Source: Magicicada septendecula (lineage: Eukaryota > Arthropoda > Insecta > Hemiptera > Cicadidae). From it: 64,000 nucleotides of DNA. Numbering within the stretch: the stretch's first letter is position 1; each line of letters starts with the position of its first letter. The position numbers and the translations under genes are program-made. The stretch spans positions 118,574,927 through 118,638,926 of the forward strand of contig CM068367.1 in the NCBI GenBank assembly GCA_034769895.1, written 5' to 3'. Below are positions 1 to 11,229 of the stretch, piece after piece. The notes beneath the pieces were generated by a model that searched no databases, was not told the DNA's origin, and saw nothing but the letters and a program-made list of their open reading frames with translations.

Positions 1-249
1 CACTATCGTCATCAGGATAACAAAACAAAAATATTGTAACACACTTCAGCGAGTCTGAGCAGAGCAGGTGTAATCGTTCTCGTCAGCAAAATTGGATTTG
101 ATCTGTTCTGGATGGATTGTTTGTTACGACTCGCGTACGATTTCTGGACCGCTCAGCTCACATGTGTACTTGGAATAATATGTACAATCGTTGTTACCTG
201 CAATTGATAGGAAATGTCTGTAGTTGTTTTAGTGAATCATAATCTTTTT

Positions 250-765
250 AGAATTTTGGGGCTAAAAGGAATATTAGAATGGATTGGTACCTTAGAGATA
301 AAATGAATGCAAGACTGAATTTTTTTAGACGCATCTGTGGAAAGATTCATAGGTACCTGAAAAATAAAACACGGAAGGATACCCGAATGAAATTTTATAA
401 AACTGTGGCTAACCCCACATTCCTGATGCTAGTTAGACATGGACTCTTGGTAAAAGGGACGTGCAGAGGTTGATGGAGCCGAAATGAAGTTTCTGAGAGG
501 GATGCAAAGTTGTTCTCTCTTGGATCGGAGAAGGAACGAGGATATTAGACACGATTTGAATATGTCTCATTGCACCAGCAGATTGAAGACCAGAAGGAGA
601 TGGTGTGAACACTTGAATCGCATGCCGGCTATCTGTCTACCTATGGCTGCCTTGGGTTATCACCCTACTGGGAAGAGAGATGTCGGTAGACCGAGGAGGA
701 GATGGTTTCCAGAACAGGTCTAAGGCCTAGTCCTAGGAGTGGTGATGATGATGATGATGATGGAG
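250..765 (+). pseudogene. Decayed LINE, C-terminal part of reverse transcriptase ORF
   Basis: This is the 3' end of an APE-type non-LTR retrotransposon, 5' truncated. Two short frames carry parts of one protein: residues like FRRICGKIHRYLKNKTRKD at 310-390, then MKFLRG near 484 and the terminal motif GKRDVGRPRRRW near 670-710. That arrangement (YKT.A.PT, then W.EH..RM, then GRR..GRP..RW) is the usual post-RT C-terminus of such elements. A frameshift separates the two halves near 430-480. A short GAT-type simple repeat at 741-763 is the probable 3' tail. The copy at 54595-54985 is close in sequence, so both belong to one subfamily. Exact clade (RTE, CR1 or other) not resolved. Confidence 0.75.
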
Positions 766-1544
766 ATACCACAGTAGGCATCCGTTGGAGTAAGTAGGTG
801 GCCCGTTAGCTGGACGCGTTATAGAAAATTGCGGTAGCACGTTTCCTGCTAACCAAATTACAAAACTTCCGAGTTGCAGAGCGAATCAATAGCCTCACTT
901 GCAGTGAAGCTTACTTCCATAACAAGCTAATTTTAACGACTAAATGAAAGGTTTAGAATTTAATTCGTGAGTGACAGAAAGACCGTAGCCTGTCAAGGAT
1001 TTCGTAAATATAGAATTGTCTGAGGCAACGCACGAGACAAATATGTGGGAAATTAAATTACCAACGATGAGCGGATGTCTAGTGAGATTTAGTACGTAGA
1101 ATTAGTGACGTTCGAAAACGTCAGAAGAACGTGTTCGTTTCGAAGTTGAGGTAGAATTTGTTAAACAGTTGTATTTGGAGTGTTGCTTTGTATAGACGTA
1201 AAGCGTGGACTATAGGCGGTATAGAAAGGAAAAGACTCCAACTTTCGAAGTGTGGTGTTGTAATTTAACGACAAAGATAGGCTGAAGAGAGAAACTTACG
1301 AATGATGACGTTTTTCGGAGAGCTCAGGAGAACGCAGACTTCTAAAGTCATTTTAAAACGGGAAGTTGCCAGCTGATTTGGCACTTATTTCTACCCAGTA
1401 AGTTTATAAAAAGAACAATCGGAGGCAAGATTATAGAGGAAAGCTGTTATAGAATACAAGTAGTTAAAATATCATTAAAGAAAACAGGTGAAGCGTAATG
1501 AGGAGGAATTGATCGAAAAGCGTCAACTAGCTTGTAGGGTATTG

Positions 1545-1546
<2 letters not shown>
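766..1546. other. No recognisable feature
   Basis: Unique-looking sequence with no long open frame and no repeat or RNA motif that I can support. Confidence 0.5.

Positions 1547-1611
<65 letters not shown>
1547..1611. repeat. (GA)n microsatellite
   Basis: About 32 uninterrupted GA units. Confidence 0.98.
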
Positions 1612-1612
<1 letters not shown>

Positions 1613-1654
1613 TATACTGAGATAGAGACATCAGTGGTTGGAACGCCCAACTAG

Positions 1655-1845
1655 CCACAGTAGCTACATGGCTATTTTATTAGAAGGGACGATTGATGGA
1701 GGAGTACTAGGGGGAATACCGAGAAAGAAACTTTTGTGGATCAAGAGGTTCTACAAATGGGTTTGAAAGGATACAGGTTTAAATTCATGAGGACGGTTGA
1801 CAGAATCACTTGGTGGCTCATCAATCCATCCCCGTAATTAGGTAG
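1655..1845 (+). pseudogene. LINE C-terminal scrap
   Basis: Two overlapping frames encode a LINE-like C-terminus. The first reads LLEGTIDGG and IPRKKLLW from 1669 to about 1767. The second reads QMGLKGYRFKFM then RTVDRITWWLINPSP and a stop near 1840. The pattern EG.I.G....PRKK followed by MGLKGY and DR.TWR is typical of the end of several insect non-LTR elements. The frame change near 1755 and the missing upstream RT show it is a dead, 5'-truncated copy. Confidence 0.5.
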
Positions 1846-1949
1846 TTGGAATGAACAGCAAATCGTGTTGAGACGTGGAAAATCTTCTCTTCATAATAAC
1901 CTACACGAATGGCGAATGGGGCGCCCACGCTATAGTGAACATAAAGTTA

Positions 1950-2003
1950 TACACTACTAAAAGTAGTTGGTATAACTACTATCTCGCTTGAGATAGCGAG
2001 AAA
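1950..2003. repeat. Cluster of short perfect hairpins
   Basis: ACTACT and AGTAGT form one stem. TCTCGCT and AGCGAGA form a second 7-bp stem with a 6-nt loop. No surrounding gene suggests a function. Confidence 0.5.
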
Positions 2004-2778
<775 letters not shown>

Positions 2779-2829
2779 AAGTAAAAATAATTTCGAATGT
2801 ATGGACAGTAATGTATCCTACGTTACAAA

Positions 2830-3245
2830 TAATGATGTGGTTAATAGTACGTAAGCCCAGTTATACGTGCGCGGCCATCAAGAGAACTCCAAAATCAACG
2901 CGTAAAGAAAGGCGCTTAAAGTTCTACAAGGTGATAGCCCCCCCCCCACACTTTCTGTGGGTCTGAGAATTGTGAATTGGACTTTAACGAAATCTCAGGT
3001 CAGTCGTATTCAAGCGGTCGAAATGACGCGGCAGGATGTACTCTTCAAGAGCGGAGAAGAAATGCAGCTGCACAATTGGAACTGAATATTATGAGTACAC
3101 TCGATTGGATTGCCCAGTGTCGACTAAAATGGTTGGTACAAAGGATGACTGCCGCATTTCGAAACGATTATTGAATTGTAAGTCGGAAGGACGGAGAGGT
3201 GTGGGACGTTAAAAGAAGCGTTGGAGTGACCAGCTGTAGTCTGTC
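2830..3245 (+). pseudogene. Decayed LINE, C-terminal RT region
   Basis: Reads RRLKFYKVIAPP near 2910 and, after several frame changes, DCRISKRLLN and GRRGVGR..KRWSDQL at 3145-3235. The same terminal motif, nearly the same residues (DDCRIPKQL, GRRGVGRPRKRWSDQL), occurs on the minus strand in the copy at 6008-6698, so the two are one subfamily. At least three frameshifts; 5' truncated close to the preceding microsatellite. Confidence 0.65.
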
Positions 3246-4030
3246 TGCTTGGGAATGAAGTAAATATAAGTAAAAATTAAAAATAGTGTGTAGTTTAAGT
3301 GAAAATATTAAATTGTGTATGAAATACTAAAAACATTAAAAAAGCAGATTTAAAAATATATTGGTAATAGGCGGAAAAAGTTTAATATGTCAAACAAAAT
3401 TGAATTCTTCTCTTCTTCTTGGTTTTCTTCTCCATTGGGCTCACAGCCTCTGCGACTTCAACGAGTCACTTCTTTATCTTTTGCTTGGCCGTCCCTATCA
3501 GGACTAGTCATACATCTGGTTAAAATTCAAGGTACACATTATATTAGTGGTACCAATGAACCAATGAGATGTTAAAGATTCAGTTGGTGGTCTGATATAA
3601 TACGAGGAACCACTTATAACTGCATCTACTCATTATGACAACTATTTGCTTTTTCAAGACTGGAGTATAAAGAATAGAAAAGTAGTTCCTATTTCTCCTC
3701 ATTAAAAAATATTTAATTCTATATTAATTAAAGTTTACATTTTTGGTGGTCATGAAGTCTTGAAGGACAGCGTCCAGAAGAGCTTTCATAAAAGATAAAA
3801 GAGAATAAAATAGATTAATGTAATTACAAAGTAAAGTTTGCAAGCGGAAATTCAACAAAATCGTACGAGGAAGGTAGCAAACAATATAAAAAGCTGAATA
3901 ATAAAGTTAAAAAAAGTCTTGTGTGCTGCGCTGGCTCGCGTGTCGGGTGTATCATATGCGACGGCCTCGGTCCTTTAGTTTACAAAATATTTCCCACCGT
4001 AACGTAGTCCTGTCCTACATTGTGTGAACC
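3246..4030. other. No recognisable feature
   Basis: AT-rich at 3246-3370. A TTC-rich stretch at 3405-3435 could be the reverse of a LINE tail, but I could not confirm coding similarity next to it. Confidence 0.4.
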
Positions 4031-4059
4031 TGGTGTGTGTGTGTGTGTGCGCGCGCGCG
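4031..4059. repeat. (TG)n(CG)n microsatellite
   Basis: TG units run directly into CG units, a potential Z-DNA type alternation. Confidence 0.9.
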
Positions 4060-5879
4060 GGCGCCCCGTGTGCGTGTGTTTTCGTTGCAGTCGTTCCAGC
4101 GACGACGCATCTTTTCTTGGCAAATGGTCCATGAAGTTTGTTATTTACTTTATGGCGTAGGCCGTGAAATAACTTTCTCTATATGTTCGCGCCTTCTCCG
4201 CCGCTGACAAACGGCGGCAGTTATCGTCTCGTCGTTGACTTCCTCACACGGAACGACGACGGCGACGTTGCCCCTTGCCGCTCTCTCTCTGTTACAATCA
4301 GGAGGCCTTTTCGTGCACAGACACAGACTGCATAGTAACATTTCCTGGTTCGGATCACACCTGTTCAAGATAACATTTCGGATCCCTATCGACGACATGC
4401 CCACTATGTTGCTGTCGAAATTTACCAATGGAATTTTTCTCTCATTGTTAATATTCTAATTTAAGCCTTCTACGTTATAAACTTTGCGATGGTCAGTCTT
4501 GGTAATAAGCAATAATCAGTGTTGGTAATAAAATAATCCTTGGTTGAGTCCCAACGACTCAAAAATCGAAATAGAACAACTGATAACATAGAGCGCGTTG
4601 TTCTTTGCGTCGAGCAGCGTGGTGACTGTATTTTGACCACTAGTTTATTCGCGCGGAATCTGATTATGGAGGAGGCTTATTTTCTGGAGTTTTGAGGTTA
4701 CTCTGTACCGTCAAATTTGCTAGTTTATCCATTCAGAGAGCCCAGACGTTGAAATTTATTACATTTTTTATTTTCTCGTTTCTAAAAATACAGTGTTCCC
4801 CAAAATATTAAGTCTTCTAAAATTAACATTGTTTTAGATGAAATGCTAACTCGAGAACAGACTGATAAGACTGTCTTACCTATCTTCATGTACTTCCCTG
4901 CGCCGCCTATGTCCCACAGCGCTCTGTAATGTCATACTTTCGTTTACAGCTTAGATTTTCTTAGTGAGTAATAGCGATGTGTTTACCTTTTAATCTTTGG
5001 AATCCAAAATAACGTTTACTGATCACTACTTCGAATATTTCAGACTCTGTGTTACTATTGACGGTGATGAAAAAGTGCGAGAAACCGACTGTACTCGACC
5101 ATGTTAGGCGTTGGTTTAAACATAAAATCATTGCACGACCAAAATCATGACAGGTGGAAAGTTATGAAGTGGTGAAAAAGTGTTTTATTTCAGTGGAATC
5201 TGGCAACGGAGACGTCCTATGACATAAGAAATGCGTCCTGAGACCTTCGTTATAAAATAAAAAAGCTTGGTTATAACGAGAGCAGCAACAGACGTAGCGA
5301 GAATATGAAAAGACGTGAATAGTCTCAAAAGTACTGTATGGTCGCGCAAATAATTCTCACTAATGAGAAGAGGAAGTGGTGTGACGTTAAGTTAGTACTT
5401 TCTAACCTACAATAAATGTTAGTGAGCGGATTTGTTTTGGAAGTATAAAATTAGTTTTGCGAATAATGAAAAATTTGCCTTGACACTACGTGGTCTAAGC
5501 AGTAAATGATTTAGCATCTGTAATAATGACTAGCGCATGCGTAGAACGTACATAAAGCTGTGTTCCGGCGTGAGAATTCTGTTCGCGACCACCCTGTAAT
5601 TTTGCGTAAAACTTTGACGTCCCTTTTTGTTGACGACTTCTATCAGTTTGAACCGTGTAAGATCATGTTGAGTTGAGATATGCAGATTGCAAAGAATCTT
5701 AACCCTTTGTGGGCTGAGGTTGCGCGTTTATTGATCAAGGGTGGAACATACAACATTGAACGTAGCTTCCGTAGAACATGAACTTCAGGTAACACCTAGA
5801 TTATTAAAGCAGATAAATAAGCTATAGCTAAACAACTTTGAACGCAAGCGATGTGGAAACCGTGTTGTATAAAGTAGGC
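4060..5879. other. No recognisable feature
   Basis: Two short antiparallel frames overlap at 4150-4459; neither has a recognisable motif. The rest is AT-rich with frequent stops in all frames. Confidence 0.45.
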
Positions 5880-6905
5880 ATCTTCTTCTTCTTCTTCTTC
5901 TTCTTCTTCTTCTTCTATGGCGTCACAGCTCGAAGTCGAACCCTAGGCTCCATAATTATCCGCCTCCATTTTTTCCTGTCCTTAGCGATCGATGTCCATC
6001 ATTTTATCATATCATCCTCAAGGTTTAAACCAAGAATAGTTTGTTCCGGTCTCAAATAGGCAAATATTACAGCTGGTCACTCCAGCGCTTCCTCGGACGT
6101 CCCACACCTCTCCGTCCCCGCGGCTTATAGTTCCATAGTTGTTTGGGGATGCGGCAGTCATCCGTTCGGCAAAGATGTTCCCACCAATTAAGCCGATACT
6201 GGGCGATCGTGTCGAGTATACCCATAATATTCAGTTCTTGCTGTATATCTGTGTTTGTTCTATGATCATGGAGAGTATACCGTGCCACGTGCCTGAGAAA
6301 TCTCATTTCAGCGACTGGCCTGGCCTTTCGTTAAAGTCAAATTCTCAGACCCATAAAGAAGTGTGGGAAGAGCCATCACCTTGTAGAATTTTAGGCGTGT
6401 TCCTTTATTTGCTAACTTAAGGGTTCGCCTGATGATCCCGCACATAATGTTGAACTTATGCAACTTATACACCACGTCGTTGCTTGCATTATAAGACACA
6501 CTGTAGCCCAGGTGTTAAAAACTGCTAACTTGTTCCAGGACAGTACCGTCTATAACAATTGCTCGTACGGGATCAGTTCCACAAAAAGGCATCACCTTGG
6601 TTTTAATTGTGGATATCTGCAATAAAGTCTTTGCAGATTTCATTTAACAAATGTATATTCACTACTGAATTGCCCCAAATAAGGAATAGCCGGACGGATC
6701 CATCATTTTATGTTAAGTAAATTATCGGCATCCCTCGCCACTGCGTCAATCCAGCGTTTCTTGGGTCTTCTACCCTCGATTTGACTAAACATTACCTTCC
6801 TAGGTATTCGGTTGCCTTCCATCGTAATGATGTGTCCTGCCCATTGCAATCTATGCAGTCGGATGGTGGTGGCCAGATCATTGTCTTTATAAAGTAGACA
6901 TCTAA
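5880..6905 (-). mobile_element. Host LINE split by a younger LINE insertion
   Basis: On the minus strand a LINE C-terminus starts near 6896 with DNDLATTIRLHRLQWAGH, continues through EGRRPKKRWIDAVARDAD and reaches 6708. It is cut by an insertion and resumes at 5994-5918 with SIAKDRKKWRRIIMEPRVR and a stop, directly followed by a (GAA)n tail (the TTC tract at 5880-5917 on the plus strand). The two halves join in the same reading frame across the duplicated target (one TGA at the junction). The pattern W.GH..RM, GRRP.KRW, then AKDR..WR is a normal LINE ending. Confidence 0.75.
6008..6698 (-). pseudogene. LINE copy nested in another LINE, with 13-bp target duplication
   Basis: This 691-bp insert is flanked by the 13-bp direct repeat tccatcattttat at 5995-6007 and 6699-6711. 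On the minus strand it encodes part of an RT C-terminus: IVIDGTVLEQVSSF near 6550, FNIMCGIIRRTLK near 6440, KFYKVMALPTLLYGSE near 6350, then MRFLRHVARYTL at 6306 and GRRGVGRPRKRWSDQL ending at 6067. One or two frame changes near 6307 separate the parts. The 3' end is a short GAGGATGAT tail rather than poly(A). It is 5' truncated, as expected for target-primed reverse transcription. Confidence 0.85.
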
Positions 6906-8524
6906 TGAACTGTAATAAACGTTTTACCTGCTTTTTGAATAATTTTAATTCAGGTGACTACTTGAAAAAAATGTATGTATCCATATGTATGTGAAGTATA
7001 AACAGCGGCTATTTTTTAATCAGTTAAGAAGTCTTATAAAGGATATGATCTCGTTAAAATCTACGAGACGATGCTAAAATTTTGTTAATGCTTCAGACAG
7101 CGATACTAAAACCAGCCCAGCACAGCCCAAATTGGATGATATGACCACTATAGCAATGAGTATAGTCAACAGTTATGCTTGATTTAGAGTTCGGCACTTG
7201 AAGGTAGAATAACGATAGGAACTAAATGCCTAGAGATAGGTCTCGAATAAAATGGTTGCGATAGCATGAAGGGAGCAATGGGGCATTCACTCTATGAAAC
7301 ATTTTATTTGTTTCATCTGCTATAAAGGAAAAAGTATACATTTACTGAAACGTACCAATACCACCATATCGTCACGAGGATGAAAAGGCCAGAACCGTTA
7401 CAAAATCGGAGAGAAGCCCGCTGTTGGATGCACGACCGATGAACGTCATACCGCGCTCGTTCCTTGCATCGGCTCCACCCTCCTCGCATCGTCATCATCG
7501 TTTGTACACTGCATTCTCCGTCCGCGCGTCGTCGTGTTGCATGTTTCACACCGATCCGATACGATCACTCGGCCGTCTAAATGCACGCATGCATGCGCCG
7601 ATTATATCCATTACAAAGTGTACACACAGCGGCGTAATGAATGTTAGTCCTGATAACGGCAACGACGAATGACGAAGGTAAACGATCGCGTCTCATTAAT
7701 TTCATCCCGCAAACACGTGGCGTACGCACGCACGACAACCTGACGAGAACCATTAATAACGACAAACGCCGGTCACGATAAATTGGTGTTGACTTTGAAA
7801 AAAGTGAAACGCTTGAACGATAATTTTTTTTTTCAAGTTTACCCGGGTTATTCTAAAAAATTCCGCGTGTTCGGTAGGTAGTAAACTACTAAATCCGGTG
7901 CAGACTAAAAAAAGAACAGTCCTTCCAAGTGTCAGGCTCTATACTCGTACAGTAAAAACGACACTAAAGATCGTACATAATCGTGCCATACAGAGCTGGT
8001 AGTGCTCTAAGCATTGACTACCTTTTTGCCTGCGCCTACACTATAAGTTAAGAGACGGTTAATATAACTACCACAGTCAGAAAGTTAACAGTTGGCTGTA
8101 AAGCAGCTGTTATAAGTCGTAGTAAATTTTTATCTCGGTCAGTATAATTACGTTGTGGACATATAACGACTATACGGACAGTAAAACCGACGCCGACACG
8201 ACGGGTAGGCGCCACTGAAAGTGATAAGCTGCAGGTGATGAATACTAGACTAATTGTGCCAACACTGCGGCGTGCGGTAACCTCATGTTACTAACGGTGC
8301 GTTCTGATCGGTGCACAGATACAGTGTCGGGAAGTGTTGCGCAATTAAGTACACATTATTACATCAAAGACTTTCGAATATTATCCCTCTGGCCGAGGCA
8401 GTAGTACTTAAATGACAGCTGTCGCCTACTTAATTCAGTTTTTTACATGGGGGTATTAATCAGGAAATCGTAGAGGCGGTATTACGTATTGTAAACGAAG
8501 TAGCCAAACTAATGTTAAACCCCG
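6906..8524. other. No recognisable gene; CpG-rich block at 7400-7800
   Basis: The 7400-7800 stretch has many CG dinucleotides and a CATTAATTTCAT word, in contrast to its AT-rich surroundings. It could be a conserved noncoding element or an exon fragment; short frames on both strands there (up to 82 residues) have no recognisable motif. Confidence 0.35.
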
Positions 8525-8554
8525 CTGATGACCTGATATCAGGTGGAAAACGCC
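8525..8554 (+). ncRNA. Degenerate hammerhead-ribozyme-like core
   Basis: CTGATGA at 8525-8531 is followed by the perfect hairpin CCTGATATCAGG at 8532-8543, then two extra bases and GAAAACGCC at 8546-8554. A working hammerhead would need GAAA right after the stem and a GUC-type cleavage triplet, so this looks decayed. Probably a relic of a Penelope-like element end. Confidence 0.3.
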
Positions 8555-8639
8555 TAACAAGTAAAGAAACTATTTTGAAAATCTGAGTTGCAAAGTGGAA
8601 AATAACGGCTTCCTCGGGAGTGGAACCTGTATAAGCTAA

Positions 8640-8745
8640 GATTGCTGTAGAATGCTGGAGTTGGTAAAGGATTTTAAATACGTAGGTTGGTATATTTCCT
8701 TTGGTAGAGTAAAGGCCTATGTAGATGTCGGAAAACAGTGTTAAT
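8640..8745 (+). pseudogene. Possible RT fragment (FKYVG motif)
   Basis: The frame reads MLELVKDFKYVGWYISFG followed by VDVGKQC. V..FKYLG is the conserved post-catalytic motif of LINE reverse transcriptases. No other RT motif is preserved nearby, so this is tentative. Confidence 0.35.
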
Positions 8746-9432
8746 AAACAAAATAGGTTTTTCGCCAGTGAAACGGGGATTGATCAAACGAAGTTGCAAA
8801 CATAAGAAATGTGATTCCAAGGCGGGTTAAATAATGCAGCAAACAGGCGACCAGAAAACCTGATTTCGTCCTTTTAGAGTAAGGAACCCTAGATGACTAG
8901 AAAAATGATACAAACAAGCACAAGAAACGAGGTTCCTTTGCCGATTCTAAGAATAAAAACAAAGAGGCCAGAGTTCACATAATAAGGGAATAACTTGAGG
9001 TATTTGATCTATAAGAGAAAAAATTCAAACAGAGTAAATGAAAATTTGAAAAAGTGGAAATAAACTGCCAGTATGAGTAAAAAGAAAGACAGAAAAATAG
9101 TATCAAAGGAGAAGTCTTCCAAGTGCAAGAGAAATGGGAACCGTGAAAAAAAGAGTAGAAGAAATAAAACGTTTTTGTGTGTAGGTTACATAATGCATTA
9201 ACATGGCAGCCGATGTTCGGAAGCGCCCACAAGGTTTGGATGGACTCGAGCTAGATGTAGACGTACAAGAGTCGCTAATCACTTGGCGAAGCAAGAAGTT
9301 TGTCATATAGAAATATTGATCCCTATTATGAAGTGCCTATAAAATCGGGTGCAGCCACATGGTCGGTATCAGAAGACTACGTCGAATACTATCAGGAGTC
9401 TTATTCAGTATCACGGAGTAAGAATAATTACA
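8746..9432. other. No recognisable feature
   Basis: A stretch with ANHLAKQ near 9278 is weakly reminiscent of the RNase H or C-terminal part of a retroelement, not enough to call. Otherwise nothing seen. Confidence 0.35.
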
Positions 9433-9468
9433 GAACTACTTAAAAAAAAAAAAAAATAATAATAATAG
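9433..9468. repeat. A-run and (AAT)n simple repeat
   Basis: About 15 A residues followed by AAT units, next to the left arm of the inverted repeat that follows. Confidence 0.85.
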
Positions 9469-9530
9469 TTTAAAATGTCACGATATTTTTTTAGTGTACA
9501 AAACAACACAACTGTGGGCTATATAGAAAA

Positions 9531-9574
9531 ATTTTCGGGACACTTGTCCTATCCTCAGAACTTAAAAGTATGTT
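9531..9574 (-). ncRNA. Damaged hammerhead copy in the opposite arm
   Basis: Read on the minus strand the left arm gives AAGTT, CTGAGGA, then a stem II with one mismatch and GAAA, but then ATTTTC in place of the C..GTC closing and cleavage part. The cleavage site and the stem I partner are lost. Confidence 0.45.
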
Positions 9575-9942
9575 CTTATATCATCAAACGATGATATAGT
9601 TGTCAAATAATTAAAATATTAAAATCCAATTAAACAAAAACACAATACTTGATGTATAAAGTAGAGCGCGACGGTTAAACGGTGCACACCGTACAGTAGC
9701 TGACCGCGCACTGAATCAAGACTGACTCTTATCACGACAATAACGCAAAGCGGTGTCGTACAATATATTCGATTTAAAAAGCAGTTGATCGTTTAGGACA
9801 CGCAGCTTGGTATTTTTTTAATTTTTTAATAAGTTTTTGTTTAATTGAATTTTAATATTTTAATTATTTGACAACTATATCATCGTTTGATGATATAAGA
9901 ACATACTTTTAAGTTCTGAGGATGGGACAAGTGTCCCGAAAC
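9534..9942. mobile_element. Inverted-repeat element, ~109-bp arms
   Basis: Left arm 9534-9642 and right arm 9832-9942 are reverse complements with only a few mismatches (for example ctgaggatgg against ctgaggatag), separated by about 190 bp. Each arm holds a smaller palindrome around atatcatcgtttgatgatat. The outer ends carry a hammerhead-like core, intact on the right and damaged on the left. Inverted terminal repeats with hammerhead motifs fit a non-autonomous Penelope-like element; a foldback DNA transposon is the alternative. No coding sequence lies in the spacer. Confidence 0.7.
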
Positions 9943-9952
9943 ATGTCAACTT
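9911..9952 (+). ncRNA. Type I hammerhead ribozyme candidate
   Basis: All hammerhead parts appear in order. Stem I strand AAGTT is 9911-9915; core box CTGAGGA is 9916-9922; stem II is GGGAC/GTCCC with loop AAGT, 9924-9937; core GAAA is 9938-9941; a minimal stem III closes with C-G around a 2-nt loop; the cleavage triplet GTC is 9945-9947; the stem I partner AACTT is 9948-9952. Relative to the strict consensus there is one extra T (9923) before stem II, and stem III is very short, as in ribozymes of Penelope-like elements. The predicted cut is after 9947. Activity is untested. Confidence 0.6.
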
Positions 9953-10680
9953 TAGATTGAAGACATCGTTGCATAAAGTCACAGACGGTAAGTTGCAAGA
10001 TGTTTGATTGAACAACACGTGGCTTGGTACTAATTTCGGATTTATTCCTTTTAAATATATAGAAAAAGGTACACTCCGATATCACAGTAGATTTTTCACC
10101 TCGTTCTGGTCAGTTCACCCTTTATGGTCTGTCCTTTACAATTCACCGACAGTTTTGTGTCGTGTGGTTTGTTGGCTCACTGTAATTTGTCGACATATTT
10201 CTCACAGTAATAGGATGGAAATTAAACACATGCATGAACTGGGTACTGTGTGATTGTCGTTTTCATCAGTTATTTTTCAGTCAGTTCCGATCTACCCAAA
10301 CTCTGTTTGGGTCTACGACACTTTTTTATTCTAATGTATTATACAAAAAGACAGCCAGATTATTGTGATTACTAGCATAACAAGAACCACTTTATTTAAT
10401 CAAGACTCTTTTATGGTCGCCTCAATTGTTATCGATTGACTATAGTGTTTTGCTCATGGGAATAACCTGTATCTTTAGAATAAGCTGATCAATGAAAGGT
10501 ATTAAAACGTGTCACGTTTTCACGGAAATAAAAAGAAACTTAATCGGGATTAAAACCGTTCATTTATATTCACACGTGAAATGGAGAGAAGGGAGGCGGG
10601 AGTGAGAGAGGGAAGAGACTCGTTATCTAGATAGTGGATCAAACAGTAAACATGATGAAATAGTATTTGTTGCTACCTAC
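9953..10680. other. No recognisable feature
   Basis: Contains one perfect 8-bp hairpin (ACCCAAAC/GTTTGGGT) at about 10296-10314 and an 81-residue frame at 10008-10253 with no recognisable motif. Confidence 0.45.
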
Positions 10681-10718
10681 ACACATATCTATCTAGCTAT
10701 CTATATATCTATCTATAC
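10681..10718. repeat. Imperfect (TATC)n repeat
   Basis: Runs of TATC with interruptions. Confidence 0.8.
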
Positions 10719-10867
10719 GTGAAAAATTACGTCCCAAGGGGCCACGTGTTTATTTCAGAAAAACAGGTGTATGATGTATGCATATCATGAGGGTGCGATA
10801 ATTTTTCTTTCAACCCCATGTGCTGTATAAATTTATGTCACCCCACACCTACCATCACTCACCCGTG

Positions 10868-10890
10868 TGTGTGTGTGTGTGTGCGCGCGT
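10868..10890. repeat. (TG)n(CG)n microsatellite
   Basis: Short TG tract passing into CGCGCG. Confidence 0.85.
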
Positions 10891-11229
10891 GCAAACAATG
10901 ACAATCTCACCTGCAGCAGTGACGTTAACGCCTACCTCACCACACCCTTCTACAGTTTCAGCCACCACCCCACTTAGTAATACAGGTATATGTTACTTTT
11001 TGGAAGAACGCGTCCAACATACGACAATCGCTCGCTTGGCGGAAAACAGTGAGGATCTACTGTTAACGTTGTTCGATAACGTTATTTGCAAATCAGTTGA
11101 GACACTTAATAATGCTGGAAAAACAATACTCTTGTGGTTGAAATATGCGGCGACAAAGTAATCGTAATAAAATTGTTCTAAGGCTTTCACGATCGGTGTC
11201 AGTTGTACTTAGCCTTTTCCACTGTACTG

